A DNA stretch of 64,000 nt, from contig NW_004457735.1 of the NCBI RefSeq assembly GCF_000203815.1, positions 1,426,001-1,490,000 on the forward strand, given 5' to 3'. The stretch is from Cavenderia fasciculata. Taxonomy: Eukaryota > Evosea > Eumycetozoa > Acytosteliales > Cavenderiaceae. Shown here piece after piece: positions 36,429 to 49,400 of the stretch (the stretch's first letter is position 1; the number at the start of each line of letters is the position of its first letter). The notes under the pieces are model-generated. The model saw nothing but the letters and a program-made list of their open reading frames with translations. It searched no databases and was not told the DNA's origin. The translations under genes were made by a program, and so were the position numbers.

Positions 36429-39206
36429 CTTATTAATTAATTAATTAATAAAACACACAAACACACAAACAATCGATGATCTGATTGAGTGATTGATCTG
36501 TCTGCTGTGTTGTTGAAACTAACTAATTAATAGGTATTATATTATCTTTGCAAAAACTAACTATAATATATTAAAACATGTGAACTTGAGCAAGTCATCC
36601 ATGAATATCACATCGTAAAAAAAAAAAAAAAAAAAGAGGGAGACAATTCAAACAAAAAAACACATTGTATTATTTCCCGTGCATCCCGAGTGTAAAATCA
36701 CGTCATTGACAACGCAATGTATATCCGAATCCGATCTATCTATCAATCTTATAAATATCAAATAAATGAAATATCTGTACGTAGTGTGTAGAAAAATAAT
36801 ATGTTCTTTGGGGCCAACACGATCATAGAAAACAAAAATTGAAACAAACTACTAACTATTGAGTTACTAACAAATATCAATGTACTAATTAATTATTATT
36901 TTTCTTCATGCATCGTCAAAACTAGAAAATATCTTTTTTCTAGAGATCAAGTTTTGAATCGAAGGGTGCAAAGGAATTAGGAAAACTCCAAAGATATTTA
37001 TCAATGCATTCAGAACACCCAAATTTCCTTCCAATGGAACGTAGAAATGGTTGATTTCCACTCATCAAACCTCGTTTATGATAATTTTGAAAGGGTGAGG
37101 AGATTTTTGTTTATGTACATTCCTCGCATGGTTTGTGATTTGGGATGAGCTGTCTTACCAAAACCTTTGTTGTTGGTACCCAACCAATTGATCAAGCTCT
37201 AGACACCCTTTGAGGTGATGCATTAAAACATATTTTAGTCGCTGAGAGAGGAGAGAGATGGGTTACGAATCAGCTGAGACATCCCACCAAAGAGCAGAGG
37301 TTCTAAAAACTTTTTGGTTTTTGTCGTCTCACCAATTTGTGTCCTTGGGTATAAGAAAAGGGGGCTCATGCGCATGTCATCCTTTGAAAAATACCAATTT
37401 TTCGTCAATGCCGAGAGATATGACATCATTGCGATTGATTCAGAGTAGAGAGTAAAGAGACAGAGCCCTTATTTAAGAAAATATCTCGAAAGTATGAAGA
37501 GGGGTGTGTTTGATGATGCAACAGGAGGAGAGGTGTATCAACCATCAACAAACAAAATAAACTATCTTGGAGATACTTTTTTTTTTTATTCTCTTCATCA
37601 AAAGTCTATCTATCCATTTTATTAATAATTGCCTTTGCTGAGCTGTACCGCTGCTGACCCCAAAGCTAGCTCATCATTTCGATAAATATCTATTTATTTA
37701 TCCATTGCTTTTGACGTCACACTAGATACAAACAGAGAGACACCAACAAATATTTTAATTTTATCATTAAAAAAACAAAAAGATCAAGACCGCCTCTCCC
37801 GAAGTTATCTTGGCATCAATCAAGATTATTACTAGAGTGCAAAAAACAAAAAAAAAGGTAAAATCTATAAATTATCTATAAAATCCTTAAACCCACTCAT
37901 CACCATCAAAACAACAACTTTCTCCCTTCTTAGTTCACAAATCCAAAACCAACTACTACACCTTTGGTTTTTCGTAATTGTTTGTTTATCACACAAACAA
38001 ACAAACGTCAATGTACATGATCATCTGTGTGTGTGTGTGTGTGTGTGGCTAAAGATAACTCATACTCACTGTTCTCATTAATTTACTATTTACTCTAAAT
38101 TGGGAGAAGTCTCCCACAATTTATTAATGTGTTGTGGGTGTGTGCTGGGGCTGAATACTGTTTTATGCCCACTGACCATCATAGTGGCTGTTTTGTGAAA
38201 TTGTGTTATTTTAAAGGGGGGAGATTTAAACAAATAATATTATAGATGGGTGGGGGTGGCAGTGTGCTTGCTTGAACATCAAAATAAGTATTTTGATTGG
38301 ATTGGATTACAACAATGTGTGTCTTTGGTTTGTTGTTGTGTGTCCTGGATGCAAGTTAGCATCTATCAAATCAATCATATCCTCACCAGCTGTTTCAAGT
38401 AGATTTATTTGTTTGTTCATTAATTATCTATTCTATCTCAAAAAAGTATCTTTTTATAAATTCTCAACACCGATACCACCAACGTTGTCAACCTAAATAT
38501 CACACGTCCCTCTTCTTCTTCGTAGTCACATTGTATTATTAAAAGGTCGAAATCCTCTCCTCCTCACCCCAACAAAAGCAAAGGGCCATGACCCACTTTA
38601 CTCTCAAAACTTGAACAAGATTTTTAGAAAATATTTTTTGCCTTGTCCAACCTTTCAAAATAGTCTCAAACAGCATCATCTCGTTGATGGATATTATGGA
38701 TAATATCTAAAAAACTTTCCGTCTTTTACCAACTTACTCCCGTCGACCTTTTTGTAATTAATTAATTACAAAAAGCGATACGGTACCGTTGTCTGTCGAT
38801 CGCCTATGCCATCAGATACCCATTCACATGATGTGGCAGACGAAACAACCGAAACTCTAAATTAATTAATCAACACTCTATTACCCAACCTACTCATTAC
38901 TGTCGGTTAGAGTTTGTTAGTTATCTTTTTCTCTTCACATTGTTATTATAATCTTGCATGGATGGGATGGGATGAGATGGTCGGAGAGACGTTGTTGTTG
39001 TTTGTTGATGAGGACTCGTATCAAATTCAATTGAATTGAACGGGGTTCTAAAGACCAACCCCTCGCGCACACCGTCAATTTCAGGTACCTTTCATCCCAA
39101 CAACCAACACAACCACAACACAACGCCACACCCGTGCCTCCCTTTTCTTTGGCTTGATGGCTTCTGCAATCTTACAATTTTTATTCTCAAAAAAAAATAA
39201 CGCACG

Positions 39207-39237
<31 letters not shown>

Positions 39238-41858
39238 CAACTTGCATCACGCTTTTGAATCAACAAATATCTTCTCACTTATATATCCCGTGTACTCATC
39301 ACACAACAATCAAATATTTATTTATTATTATTTTTTTTAAAAAGAGTAGAGTATCATACCGTCATCATCTTTCTACTATAGTAAGACTATACTAGTAGGG
39401 TTTCACTTTGTCCTTGTCCTTTTCTTTTTTGTCAAAAAAGGACACAAAAATACCCCTACAAAAAGAAAAGATATTTTTTTTTTTTTGTGATATCATTTTA
39501 CAAAAAGTACCTAAAAATATACTTTTTACTTTGTAAGATCACTTTTTGTCTCCAATTACATCATCCATCATAGTAATAATATTATTATTACTTGTATATA
39601 TTAAGAGATAGATATATATATTTATATATTTATATTGTTGTGAATTGATTGGCGGACAATCAATACCATAAACAACCAATAGTAATAATCTAGTAAGGAA
39701 GGCATAACACCCGCTTCAACTCTATATATCCAATATCGCATCATCTCTCTATCTCGCTCACTCTTTTTGTAGGAGGAGGGTGATAATAATAATCAATCTA
39801 TAATCACAACAAAAAGGAGAGTGGATCCTGTCCTGCCACAAAGAAAGCTCAGGATTCCAGCAGCATCAGTACCATGTTGGAAAAAAACAAATGTGGTGTG
39901 TGTTCCCAAGCAGAGCAGCAGCAGCTGGAGGGGGGAAGAGCGTCACCCACCCACCCACCACCATACCGATGATTGATCAGAGTCACCATGATTTGTTGTT
40001 GTTTGGGTTTTAAGAAGGAAAGGAGTAGTGTAGTGAACGCAACAACACATAACATACCAATTTTAAAAAATATCATCATCGATCAGGCAAGCAAGCAAGC
40101 ACCTGTACTGTATAGTATTGTAGAAGGAAGAGGAATCATATTTTACATTATTTCATTTTTGATCTATAAATCTTCAAATAATAATAATAATAGATAGATG
40201 TGTTAAATTTTAATTAAGAATATTCATTTATTCTAAATCTCATTCCGATCCTCTTCTACCCACACACAACCAACAACCAAAACAACAACAACAACAACAA
40301 CCCTCCTTTTTTTTATTTGTTGATCAGTTCATCAAAAGAGAAGGATATTTTCGATTATATCTATCTGTATAGTATAGTATAGTATAGTATCTCTATAGTA
40401 GTAGTAGTACATTTACATTCACAATCATTGCATTACATTCAATCGATCAACCAACCGTCGTATTATGGTTCGAGGACCTTAGATATTTGTTGTTTTTAAA
40501 GATTTATTTTCTATCAATCTTTCGTATGATAGATTGATAAGATAGATAGATATATAGATATATATATAGATAGGTACATAGATTCATTACATTTCAACAA
40601 TATCATCAGTATATTCGAGTAAGAGTTGTATGAATAGTCATACAGCGAGCGTGCATCAACAACAACAACAACAACAACAACAGCAACAAGTACAATATTG
40701 AGTGATTAGTTATACATACATACGAATGATAGATTCATATCTATATAGACATTCACTCAGTACTATTGTTTGTTTACATCATATTTTATAGTGTACAATC
40801 TATGTTTAAAAACATTATTCTTTGTTGTATGTGTGTGTGTTGTGTATCTGTTTTTTTGTTTGTCTGTGGTGTGGGTGTGTGCGTTTTGACACGAATCACA
40901 ATATCTGTTGTTGACAATGGCAACAACAACAACAACATTGCAAACAAAGTACACAAACATATATATATATATATATATTATAGTGATAGGAAAATGGATC
41001 GAAATATTAGCAACAACTATATAGTTTGGTCGGACAAAACAACAACAACAACAACAACAATGATGTATTTATTTATATAGCTGCTGTTTCCGAATTCCCA
41101 TCCACGCACCACCCCTCTCCCACTCCTCCCACTTCTCCCCCACTGTTTATACTTATATGCATCTGAAACTTAAAATGTCGGTCAATGAATGATGTGGATG
41201 CCGCTCTCTCGGCGGTACAACAACGTGCCATGGAACCATAGCATTCCATTGTTATCGTACACTCGCGAACCCCACATTTGACTGACTCTGACTCTTTGTT
41301 GCCACCCTTTGTGTTTATAATATAATGCATTGCGATTACATCCAATTATGAATTGACTTCTGACCTCTCCTCTCTTTTTTTCTTTTCTTTTCTCTCTTTT
41401 TTTTATTTTAGGTTATCTCAATAACAACAACATACAACCTCAATATTCACACACCTTGTTTATTCATTCCTTGTCGTATCTGTTAGGCCAATTCTCACCA
41501 CTTTTCATTCTCTTCCACCACCACCACTCACTCCATTGGATCCAATAGAAATACACCATAGATTCTCATTCCTTGTTTGTTCTTTTTCAATTAAACAAAT
41601 CTACCCAACAACAACAACATACAATTCATAATCGCAAAGCAAACACAACAACAACAAGTAGCAATTTAAACAAAAACACTACAACGACAACCATTCTATT
41701 AACTGTCGCAAACAACAACAACAACAACAATATTTTCCATCCAGAATATTGAACTACTCCACCAAATATTTACACTCAACCCATCATCTATAAAAAAGAT
41801 ATATATATATATAATATTCTTATCCGACTGACCGACCGACAAACAAAAAAAAAAAACA
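36429..41858. other. 5.4-kb region without a convincing gene, upstream of the Myb gene
   Basis: No long coding frame on either strand. It contains poly-A (about 36617-36637), a perfect CRE-type site TGACGTCA at 37712-37719, a GT repeat (about 38029-38047), a 28-bp perfect palindrome at 38748-38775, a T-run of about 24 (39207-39230), CAA-rich leader-like sequence (40650-41760), a T-rich acceptor-like site at about 41412 and the A-rich start context before 41859. G+C is raised at about 36960-37460 and 39840-40010. A long 5' regulatory region or spliced leader for the Myb gene, or noncoding transcripts, would explain it. Confidence 0.45.
38748..38775. repeat. Perfect 28-bp palindrome
   Basis: Each 14-base arm reads CTTTTTGTAATTAA on its own strand. 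The flanks (C on both sides) do not extend the symmetry. A second 10-bp palindrome ACGGTACCGT follows within 20 bp. It is too long to be a chance AT palindrome, and the purpose is unknown. Confidence 0.7.
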
Positions 41859-43218
41859 ATGAGTTACAATCAAATGGTACCCCAACAATTACAGGGAATC
41901 AACCCAAAGACTCGTAAGCCATATACCATCACAAAACAACGTGAAAACTGGACCGAAGAAGAACATCAAAAGTTTTTAGAAGCTTTAACATTGTAAGTGA
42001 AATCTGATCTGGAAAAAATCAAATCATTTCCAGTTTTCATCCGGATAAATATTAACCACATTTTTTAATTTTTTTAGATTTGATAGAGATTGGAAAAAGA
42101 TCGAAGGATTTGTTGGAACAAAGACAGTGATTCAAATCCGTAGTCATGCCCAAAAATATTTTATAAAAGTACAAAAGAATAATACTGGCGAACGCATCCC
42201 ACCTCCACGTCCCAAGAGAAAGTCGGTGCAGCCATATCCCCAAAAGGCAAAGTCTGACATGTCTGGAATGGGCGGCATGCTCCCCGACAACCTCACAGGC
42301 AACCCCTTTATCAGTCCAAGCAACTTTACATCGTGGATGGCATACCGTGGGTTAATGCCACCCATGGATCTAAATGGAGGCGGCGGAGGTGGCGGCGCCA
42401 GCGCATCGCCCACCCCTCCCTCCAACATGGACGTGAACCGTCATCACCTCGAACAGCTCCAACAAGCCCAACAATACATACAGTCTGCCTTGTCGGTTGC
42501 CACGACCGGCGGCCGCGCACAGGCGCCCGGATCGGCCTCGCTAGCCCCCAACTACCCCAAAATATATAGTTTTTTGTCGACGCTGTTTGACTCGAGCCAC
42601 TCGTCGTACCCCGACTCGCTCAATGAGATGTCGCAGACTGACCGCGAGACCATGCAGCTGCTCATGCACAACCTCGCCATCAACCTTGCCAACCAGCAGT
42701 ATCGCGACCAACACCAATCCCTCATAGACCAATGCCGCTCGCTCAAGCGCGAAGACGACGACGACAACCTCGCATCACCCCGCCAAGGAGGTGCCACTAC
42801 CGACTTTGACACCTCGAATCTCGACTCTTCCTATGGATCATCTACACATCACCAATCCCTGTACATGGCAAACATGCTCAACAACCATCACCACCAAACA
42901 CAACAACAACAACAGCAACAACAACAACACCAACAACACCACTCCAACAACCCGTTGAGCAACCTCAACTCGCTCAGCGCACTCACCAGCCTCAACAATC
43001 TCAGCGCGCTATCGCAGCTAAACAACCTCAACTCGCTGGCCATGGGTGCAGCGGGTCAACCCACCAATTCTTCTGCCAACACAAACGCCGCCGGCGCCAA
43101 CAATACAAACTCTGCACTACAACCAAATTCCTTAAATCAAATGGGCAATTTAATGAATCTCAACTCTTTACAACAATCAAAACCATTTATTTTAAATCCT
43201 CCTCAAACTTCTTTTTAA
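41859..43218 (+). CDS. SHAQKYF-type single-repeat Myb factor (REVEILLE/LHY-like)
   Basis: Exons 41859-41992 and 42078-43218 join to 424 residues. The Myb repeat (about 25-75) reads ENWTEEEHQKFLEAL, LFDRDWKKIEGFVGTKTVIQ and IRSHAQKYFIKVQK; SHAQKYF marks the plant circadian REVEILLE/CCA1 branch, which binds the evening element. A basic proline motif (PPPRPKRKSVQPYP) follows, as in plant RVE8-type proteins. The rest has Gly/Ala, Gln and Asn/Leu-rich segments (repeated LNNLSALSQLNNLNSL). Codons between about 42200 and 43100 use more G and C at third positions than neighbouring genes. The long upstream region suggests regulated expression. Confidence 0.9.
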
Positions 43219-44182
43219 AAAAGTAATTAAAAGAAATGAAAAGAATATCCATATTCATACATCGCACACATACACATTATATATATAACTACCAATGGTA
43301 ATATCTTGCCGACAAAACAAATCAATCACACAAACACACTCATCCTATAATCACCCATTCTAACTTATAATAATAATAATAATAATAATAGTAGTCAACA
43401 ATAATAATAATAATAATAATAATTTAAATAATAGTCATTTTTTTTCTCAACTGTTTTCAATGCTGACATCAATAACAAATCGATCAATTGTTGAATGAAC
43501 TTATCATAAATAATAATAATCATCATTCCAATTGTTTCTTTTGTTTTTTTCCCATCAATCCACAACACCATCATCAAATTTGAATATTAATTCCTCTTGT
43601 AACATTTTTAATCCAATCCAAAACCTACCTACCTACCTTCCTCCTCTTCTTTTTTTTTTTCTTTTTTATTTTTATTTTAATTCATGATGCCAACTAACAA
43701 TAACAACAATCAATATTAATACCCTAAACATAAAATAACCAAAGAAATAAATACATCATCTATTAAAAACTAAAAACAAATTTCCCCTTTTAGGGGAAAT
43801 ATAATCATTTCCTATTTATTTATTTATTTAGACAAACCTTCATAATAATAAACCAAATTATCTTTCACTATGTGATTAATTGTTAGTTCCAATGTTTGCC
43901 ATTCATCCAAAAAAAAATCGTACTGCTTGTTCAGCACTGATGCACCCTTTGAATGGGAAAAAAAAAAAATTAAAAAAAATGACAAAAAAAAGAAGTGCTC
44001 AGCGTAGAGTGCCCAAAAACGAGTCTTGTCATTATTTAGGTGTCTCTTAAATATATATTATATATTATTATATAGCTTAGACTTAGATATTCCTTTCTAT
44101 CTATCTATCTATCAATCTCTTACAAAACCTATTAGTAGTAGTTAAGAGAAAAAAAAAGCAACTTAAACATATATATATAATA
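43219..44182. other. Intergenic between the Myb gene and the TPR-like gene
   Basis: 964 bp, no gene. It holds AAT repeats (43367-43423) and an 8-bp perfect hairpin at 43780-43800. A GC-richer patch at about 43918-44032 (TTCAGCACTGATGCACCC and GTGCTCAGCGTAGAGTGCCC, whose AGCACT and AGTGCT could pair) lies between A-runs. Confidence 0.45.
43780..43800 (+). terminator. Perfect hairpin downstream of the Myb gene
   Basis: ATTTCCCC, a TTTTA loop, then GGGGAAAT. It lies 560 bp past the Myb stop. Eukaryotic mRNA ends do not need hairpins, so this may be a 3'-UTR element or chance; the label is tentative. Confidence 0.25.
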
Positions 44183-46376
44183 ATGGTAGCTTTTTCAAAG
44201 GTAGTCACATACGTATCATCTGTATTATTTGCAGGATACCTTATCAATAGAGTCTATGATTCATACAGCGAGTATGTTGCAGAAGAGGGATACAAGGTAG
44301 AGGATATCTTTGGTGGAGGATCACAAAGAGACTCGCAATCAAGTTCATCACGTAAACGTGGTGGAGCTCAATCTCGTGGTGGTTCTAGCGCTGGAGGTCG
44401 TGGTTCACAACAACAACAACAACGTGGTGGTAGCAAGCAACAACAACAACAAGACCCAGCAATGCTCAAGTATCAAGGTCTTCGTCGTCTCTTTGAAGAG
44501 ACTGTTCAAGATGAAGAGTATGCAAAGGCTCTCGTCATCTCTGAGGAAATGTACGAACTTGTTCAATCCTCTCCACTCCTCGCTAGTCAAGATGGTAATG
44601 CTCTATACACTATCCTCAGACTTGCAAGTGTCACCAAGAATCATAAGAAATTAGCTCAATATGCTCCAAGGTATGTAAACAAACAAACAAAATGAATCAA
44701 TGTCAATGATTCAGTAATATTAATTAACTCGCATCATTCAGAGCAATTGAACTTATGGGTCCAAATCCATATGGAGAAAAGTTAATGGAAATTGTTGATA
44801 TGGTCGATCTCATTGTCAAGGACAAGTTGGAGGAAAAGAAATACGACGAAGCTATCGCAACCATCAAGATGTATCTCAAGAAATACAACACTTACAGACC
44901 AGAGAATGTTGCAACCTTATATGGACTCTTGGCCGCCGTCTATCGTCAAATGGACAGCCAACAAGAATACGAAGATGCCATCCAATACTCTGTCGAGATG
45001 GCCAGAAAATCAAATGACCAAAATACTTTGGCTTCTGCTCTTGTAGACATTTTGGAATTCCAAGTTAACAAGGGTAAACTTCAACTTGATGACGTAGAAG
45101 AAGAGGAAGTGCGCATTTTGATATTAACTATCTATCTATTTTCAAATCTAGGCGAATATGAAAAGGTTGACAAGACTATTGAGGAATTATTACCATTATT
45201 CCCAACCAACGAACAAAAGCTCACCATCTTTAGAGTAATGTGTCCTATTTTACTCGCTGGAAAGTATTTGTCAAAGTATGTCGAAGTACAAAGAGAGATT
45301 GTCGAAATCTTTTCAAACAAATTACAAACCAAGTTTGCAGATTTTGTCGATGATGACAAGGTTAAATTGGTCAACCATTTGTTACGTGAAAATATTTGTT
45401 TGGCATCTGCTTTGGTACTTGTAGGAAATGAAGATGAAGCTATGGAAATGTATAACAAGGTTAAACAGTATGTATTATAATACAAAGGGAAACAACAACA
45501 ACAAAAAGAAAAGGTTCTAACAATCAATAATAATATTTAATTTTTATTTTCTGTAGTAATGAAACCCTTGTTTATACATTATCAACATTCTCTAAATACT
45601 ACAAGACCAAGGAAGCTTCAATTGACTTGAACGATCAAGACCAATTTGTCTTCTCTGTCAAGATTGAAGTCCCAGAATACCCTCAAGAAGCATTGACCGA
45701 CGATTTGGTCGCCATCTGCAAATTTGAAAACCCACAATTCGTCCAACCAAATGGTTCGACCATCGTTGTTGATGAAGTCAAGTCACAATTGATTGAAGAT
45801 AACCAAGAAATCAAACAAGAACAAGAACAACAAGAACAAGAACATAAGACTGAAGAAAAGGTTGAAGAAGAAAACAAGGCTGAAGAAGAGAACAAGGTTG
45901 CATCAAACTTAGTTGTTGATGAAGTCAAGTCACAATTGGTTGAAGATAACCAAGAAATCAAACAAGAACAAGAAGAAAAGAAGGATTCTGAAGAACAACA
46001 AGAAGAAAACAAGACTGAAGAAAAGGTTGTAGAAGAAGAAAAGGTTGAAGAGGAAAAGAAGGAGGAACAACAACCACAAGAAGAAGAAGAAAATAAGACT
46101 GAAGGAGAAGAAAAGGTTGTTGCAGAGGCTCAACCTGAAGAAGAAACCAAGATCTTGACTGAAACTATCGATGTTGAAAAGAAGGCTGAAAAGGTTGTCA
46201 CTTTTGAAGCTGTTGTCGGAAAGATCGTCGAACCAACCAAGGCTTTCCTCGCCACCATCTATATCTACAAGGGAGATGACAGAGAAAATGTCCTTTCAAA
46301 GCACATCCAAGTTATTTCACCACGTATTCCATCAAAGGGATTACCAGACAAGGAACAACAAAAGGCTTACTATTAA
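44183..46376 (+). CDS. Membrane-anchored helical-repeat (TPR-like) protein with charged tail
   Basis: Exons 44183-44670, 44742-45467 and 45557-46376 join to 677 residues. An N-terminal hydrophobic segment (VVTYVSSVLFAGYLINRVY, about 7-25) looks like a signal anchor, followed by a Gln/Gly/Arg/Ser-rich linker. Residues about 95-440 are helical with TPR-like pairs (for example KYDEAIATIKMYLKKY and YEKVDKTIEELLPLFP). A segment at about 425-470 (FVFSVKIEVPEYP) is predicted beta. Then comes a long Glu/Lys-rich stretch with a duplicated unit (VVDEVKSQLIEDNQEIKQEQ and its near copy) and a short globular end (FLATIYIYKGDDREN). I do not recognise the family; an organelle-membrane assembly factor is one guess. 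Confidence 0.65.
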
Positions 46377-46492
46377 AAATATTAAAGATATCAATAATAA
46401 TAAATTAAATTAATCCCATCCTTTTAGTAATAATAATAATAATAATAATATTTGTTAAGTGTTCCAGAGTTTAAACTCTTGTTATTCTTTTA

Positions 46493-49400
46493 TTATTTAA
46501 TACTGTGCATTAAAATGATTTTAGAAAATACATCATCTAGATCAAGGTAATGACTAAATCGATTTCCTCTCTTTGGATTATTGGCTTTACGATGATTTTC
46601 AGAGATGCAAATAGCAGAGATAAAAGGTAGGTAATCTCTAATCATTTCCTTGTAGCTGATGAGATTACATTTTTCCACAATAATACTGTCAATATACTCT
46701 TGGAATAGTGATCTTTCCCATGGCTTTATATCATCAGATTCAACCAAATCAACTACACCTTGTTGTTGTTGTTTACAATTGCTATTATTCACAGCAACAG
46801 CAACAGTGTCAGAGGTAGAGTTGGTATGAAGAGTTAATGATACAACTGGAATAAATGATTGGATTGACAATGTTAATGTGTCAATTACTGTTGCCCATTG
46901 ACTATTGGATCTACGATTAGTATGAGTTGTTTCTGGTGATTGAATGCAAGTTGGTGAATTTTCATCAACCTCAAATAGTTCACTATCAAATTCCCCATTT
47001 GAATGTTGCTAATTAAATAAAAAAAGAAATTAATATATATATATTGGGTCGAGTAGTATTCTTTTTCTTCCTAATTTACATACATCAAATGGTAAGAAAC
47101 AAGTTTGAGGGTAATTTTTAAATGATAGGGTATCAGATAATGACATGTCATCGGAAATCTTCCACAGGTTTTCCAATCCATTGGTTTCTTGATCTGATTG
47201 CTCTTGTTGATCTTGTCTATTTGATAATATATTTAAATAGTTGTTATAGTATATATTAATATCCATATCCAATAGTGATGATTGTAATCTTGTTTGATCA
47301 TCAATGATGTTAAAGTTGAATTGTTGTTTGGTTGTTGGTTCATTATTATTCTCATCTGGTAGATGGTTGGTGATGAGATTCTGTTTGGAGATGAGATTAT
47401 AAAATCCATCATGTTGGTCGATGAGTTGATGGAGATGGAAAAGATTAATGTCCGATGTTTGTAGCTTGGAGCTACTAGTGATTAAAAAAAAGTCGAGGTG
47501 GTTGATACAGGCTCTAATATCACAATCATATCTTTCAACCATCGATAGTAGATTCGTAAAGTGGTATGGTGTGAGGTAGTATTGAACAACCTTTTCTTGA
47601 ATCATTATAAAATACAATAAAAGGATGACAAATAATTTGTTTGGTTTTGAAAGATAAATAATATCCAATTCGTTTGATAATATAAGTCTTGATATTGATG
47701 GTGTTAATTCTAAATAGAAAATAAAAAGGTAAATAACTAATTTTTAGATATTGTTTGTATCTTTCTTTCTTTTTTTTTTTTTTACTTACCGTTACAAGTT
47801 AATACAATGGGGATTTTTGAAGCAGTAATAAGGTTAGATAGAGATGTTAAGAATCCCTTATCTTCTTCGTACAAAATATCAACTTCTTCAAATAAAATAA
47901 TAGATGCTCCATTACTACCACAAGGTTGAGCTGGTGGTGATGGTAGAGATGATGATGATTTTTTTCTGGTTGATGTTTTAGTTGTTACAGTGTTGGCTAG
48001 TATGGTTGGTGGTGAATTTGTATTTAAATTACTATATAATCCAAGACTTTTGGATTGGGTGGCCTCTCCAAACATTTCCATAATGTATTTTCCATTTCTT
48101 TTTGTCGAAGGATTAGCCTCGATGATTTTATAATCATACTGAGCACCAATCGAATAAACCATGCTACTCTTTCCACATCCATAAGGTCCAAATATAATAA
48201 TACCAGGTTGTAGATTCTCATCACCTTTTTTCTTTTTCTTTTTAGTTGTCGTTGTAGTGGTCGCACTTCTTTGATTGTCTTTATCACTCCACGACGAAAC
48301 CCATTGATTAAATGATTCGATGCCAGTTCGATTCAAACATTCTTCGTTTTCAATCAACTCTAGAATTCCCATCAAACGATTGGAATAGTATCTCTCGGCC
48401 ATCGACACATTCTTTGGGTTTGGTATTGGTGTCAACGATGATTTGAATAGTTCAAATGAATTTAATATCCATGCAACTGTAACCTTGTCTTTGTTTCTAA
48501 TTGGAGATTTAAATTGTGTATCTATCAAACCTTTTAAAGTTTCAATTATTATTTTAATTTCCATCTCTTCTTTTAATTGACATGCAGTAGTAGTAGTAGT
48601 AGTAGTACTATGTTGACTATTATTAATATTATTATTTAAATGATTATTATCTTGACTAAGTTGACTATTATTTGTTGATGATGAGAAAACTCTATTATAA
48701 GTTTCTGTGAATCCTGGAACTAGTGAATCATCCTCTAATACACTAGAACCAACATTGATACTTGTTTTTAGTTGATTATCAAACATGAATATCGATTGTG
48801 ATGGTTGATTGTTGTTGGTCCAACCAACATGTGATAGTGCATAATCGATTGGGAAATCAGGTAGATCAAACACCTTTCCAGCATACAAACTGTCACATGA
48901 TTGATCGACATCGATTGATTTCTTGTCATCCAACGAGGTTGTAGCAGGAGCTTGTTTCTTGACGGCAGCAAAGAATGGATGTATTGGTTTACCAGCATTG
49001 ACAGTTTGGTGATCAACCGACGATTTGATGACATCCTTTCTAAACTGTTCTTGTATTCTTTCCGTGTGCACTTGATCTTTTTCCTCTTTGGTCATAAACA
49101 TATTGGGAATGACACCAGTTGTCTTTAACTTGTCTTCCAGTACCTTTTGATTCTCTTTCTTTTTCTCGGCAACTTCATTCTTTTTAGTTGTTGTTTGAAA
49201 GAATGGATGGATTGGTTTAGATGATGATGATGAAGGTGGTGGTGAAGATGCTTTAGAAGAAGTTGTTGGAGTAGTTGTGTTATTATTATTATTATTAATA
49301 TCGCCCAATACACCTGAAACATCGGTAGTATCAGGAGAGGTAGTTGCCAATATTGCACCAAGGATACCACTGCTAGCAGCTCTTCTTGGTCTCGCAGGGG

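Noticed and set aside
37235-37429. 64-codon minus-strand frame (MMSYLSALTKNWYFSKDDMR...)
   Set aside because: Coding-like composition but no recognisable family and no flanking exons found.
39989-40197. Plus-strand frame MICCCLGFKKERSSVVNATT... with Cys-rich start and Asn-rich end
   Set aside because: It is tempting as a lipid-anchored micro-protein, but the second half is simple sequence and nothing else supports it.
45112-45154. Possible 43-nt intron (GTGCGC to TCTAG) in the TPR-like gene
   Set aside because: Its removal would break the reading frame, whereas the unspliced frame continues with helical-repeat sequence.
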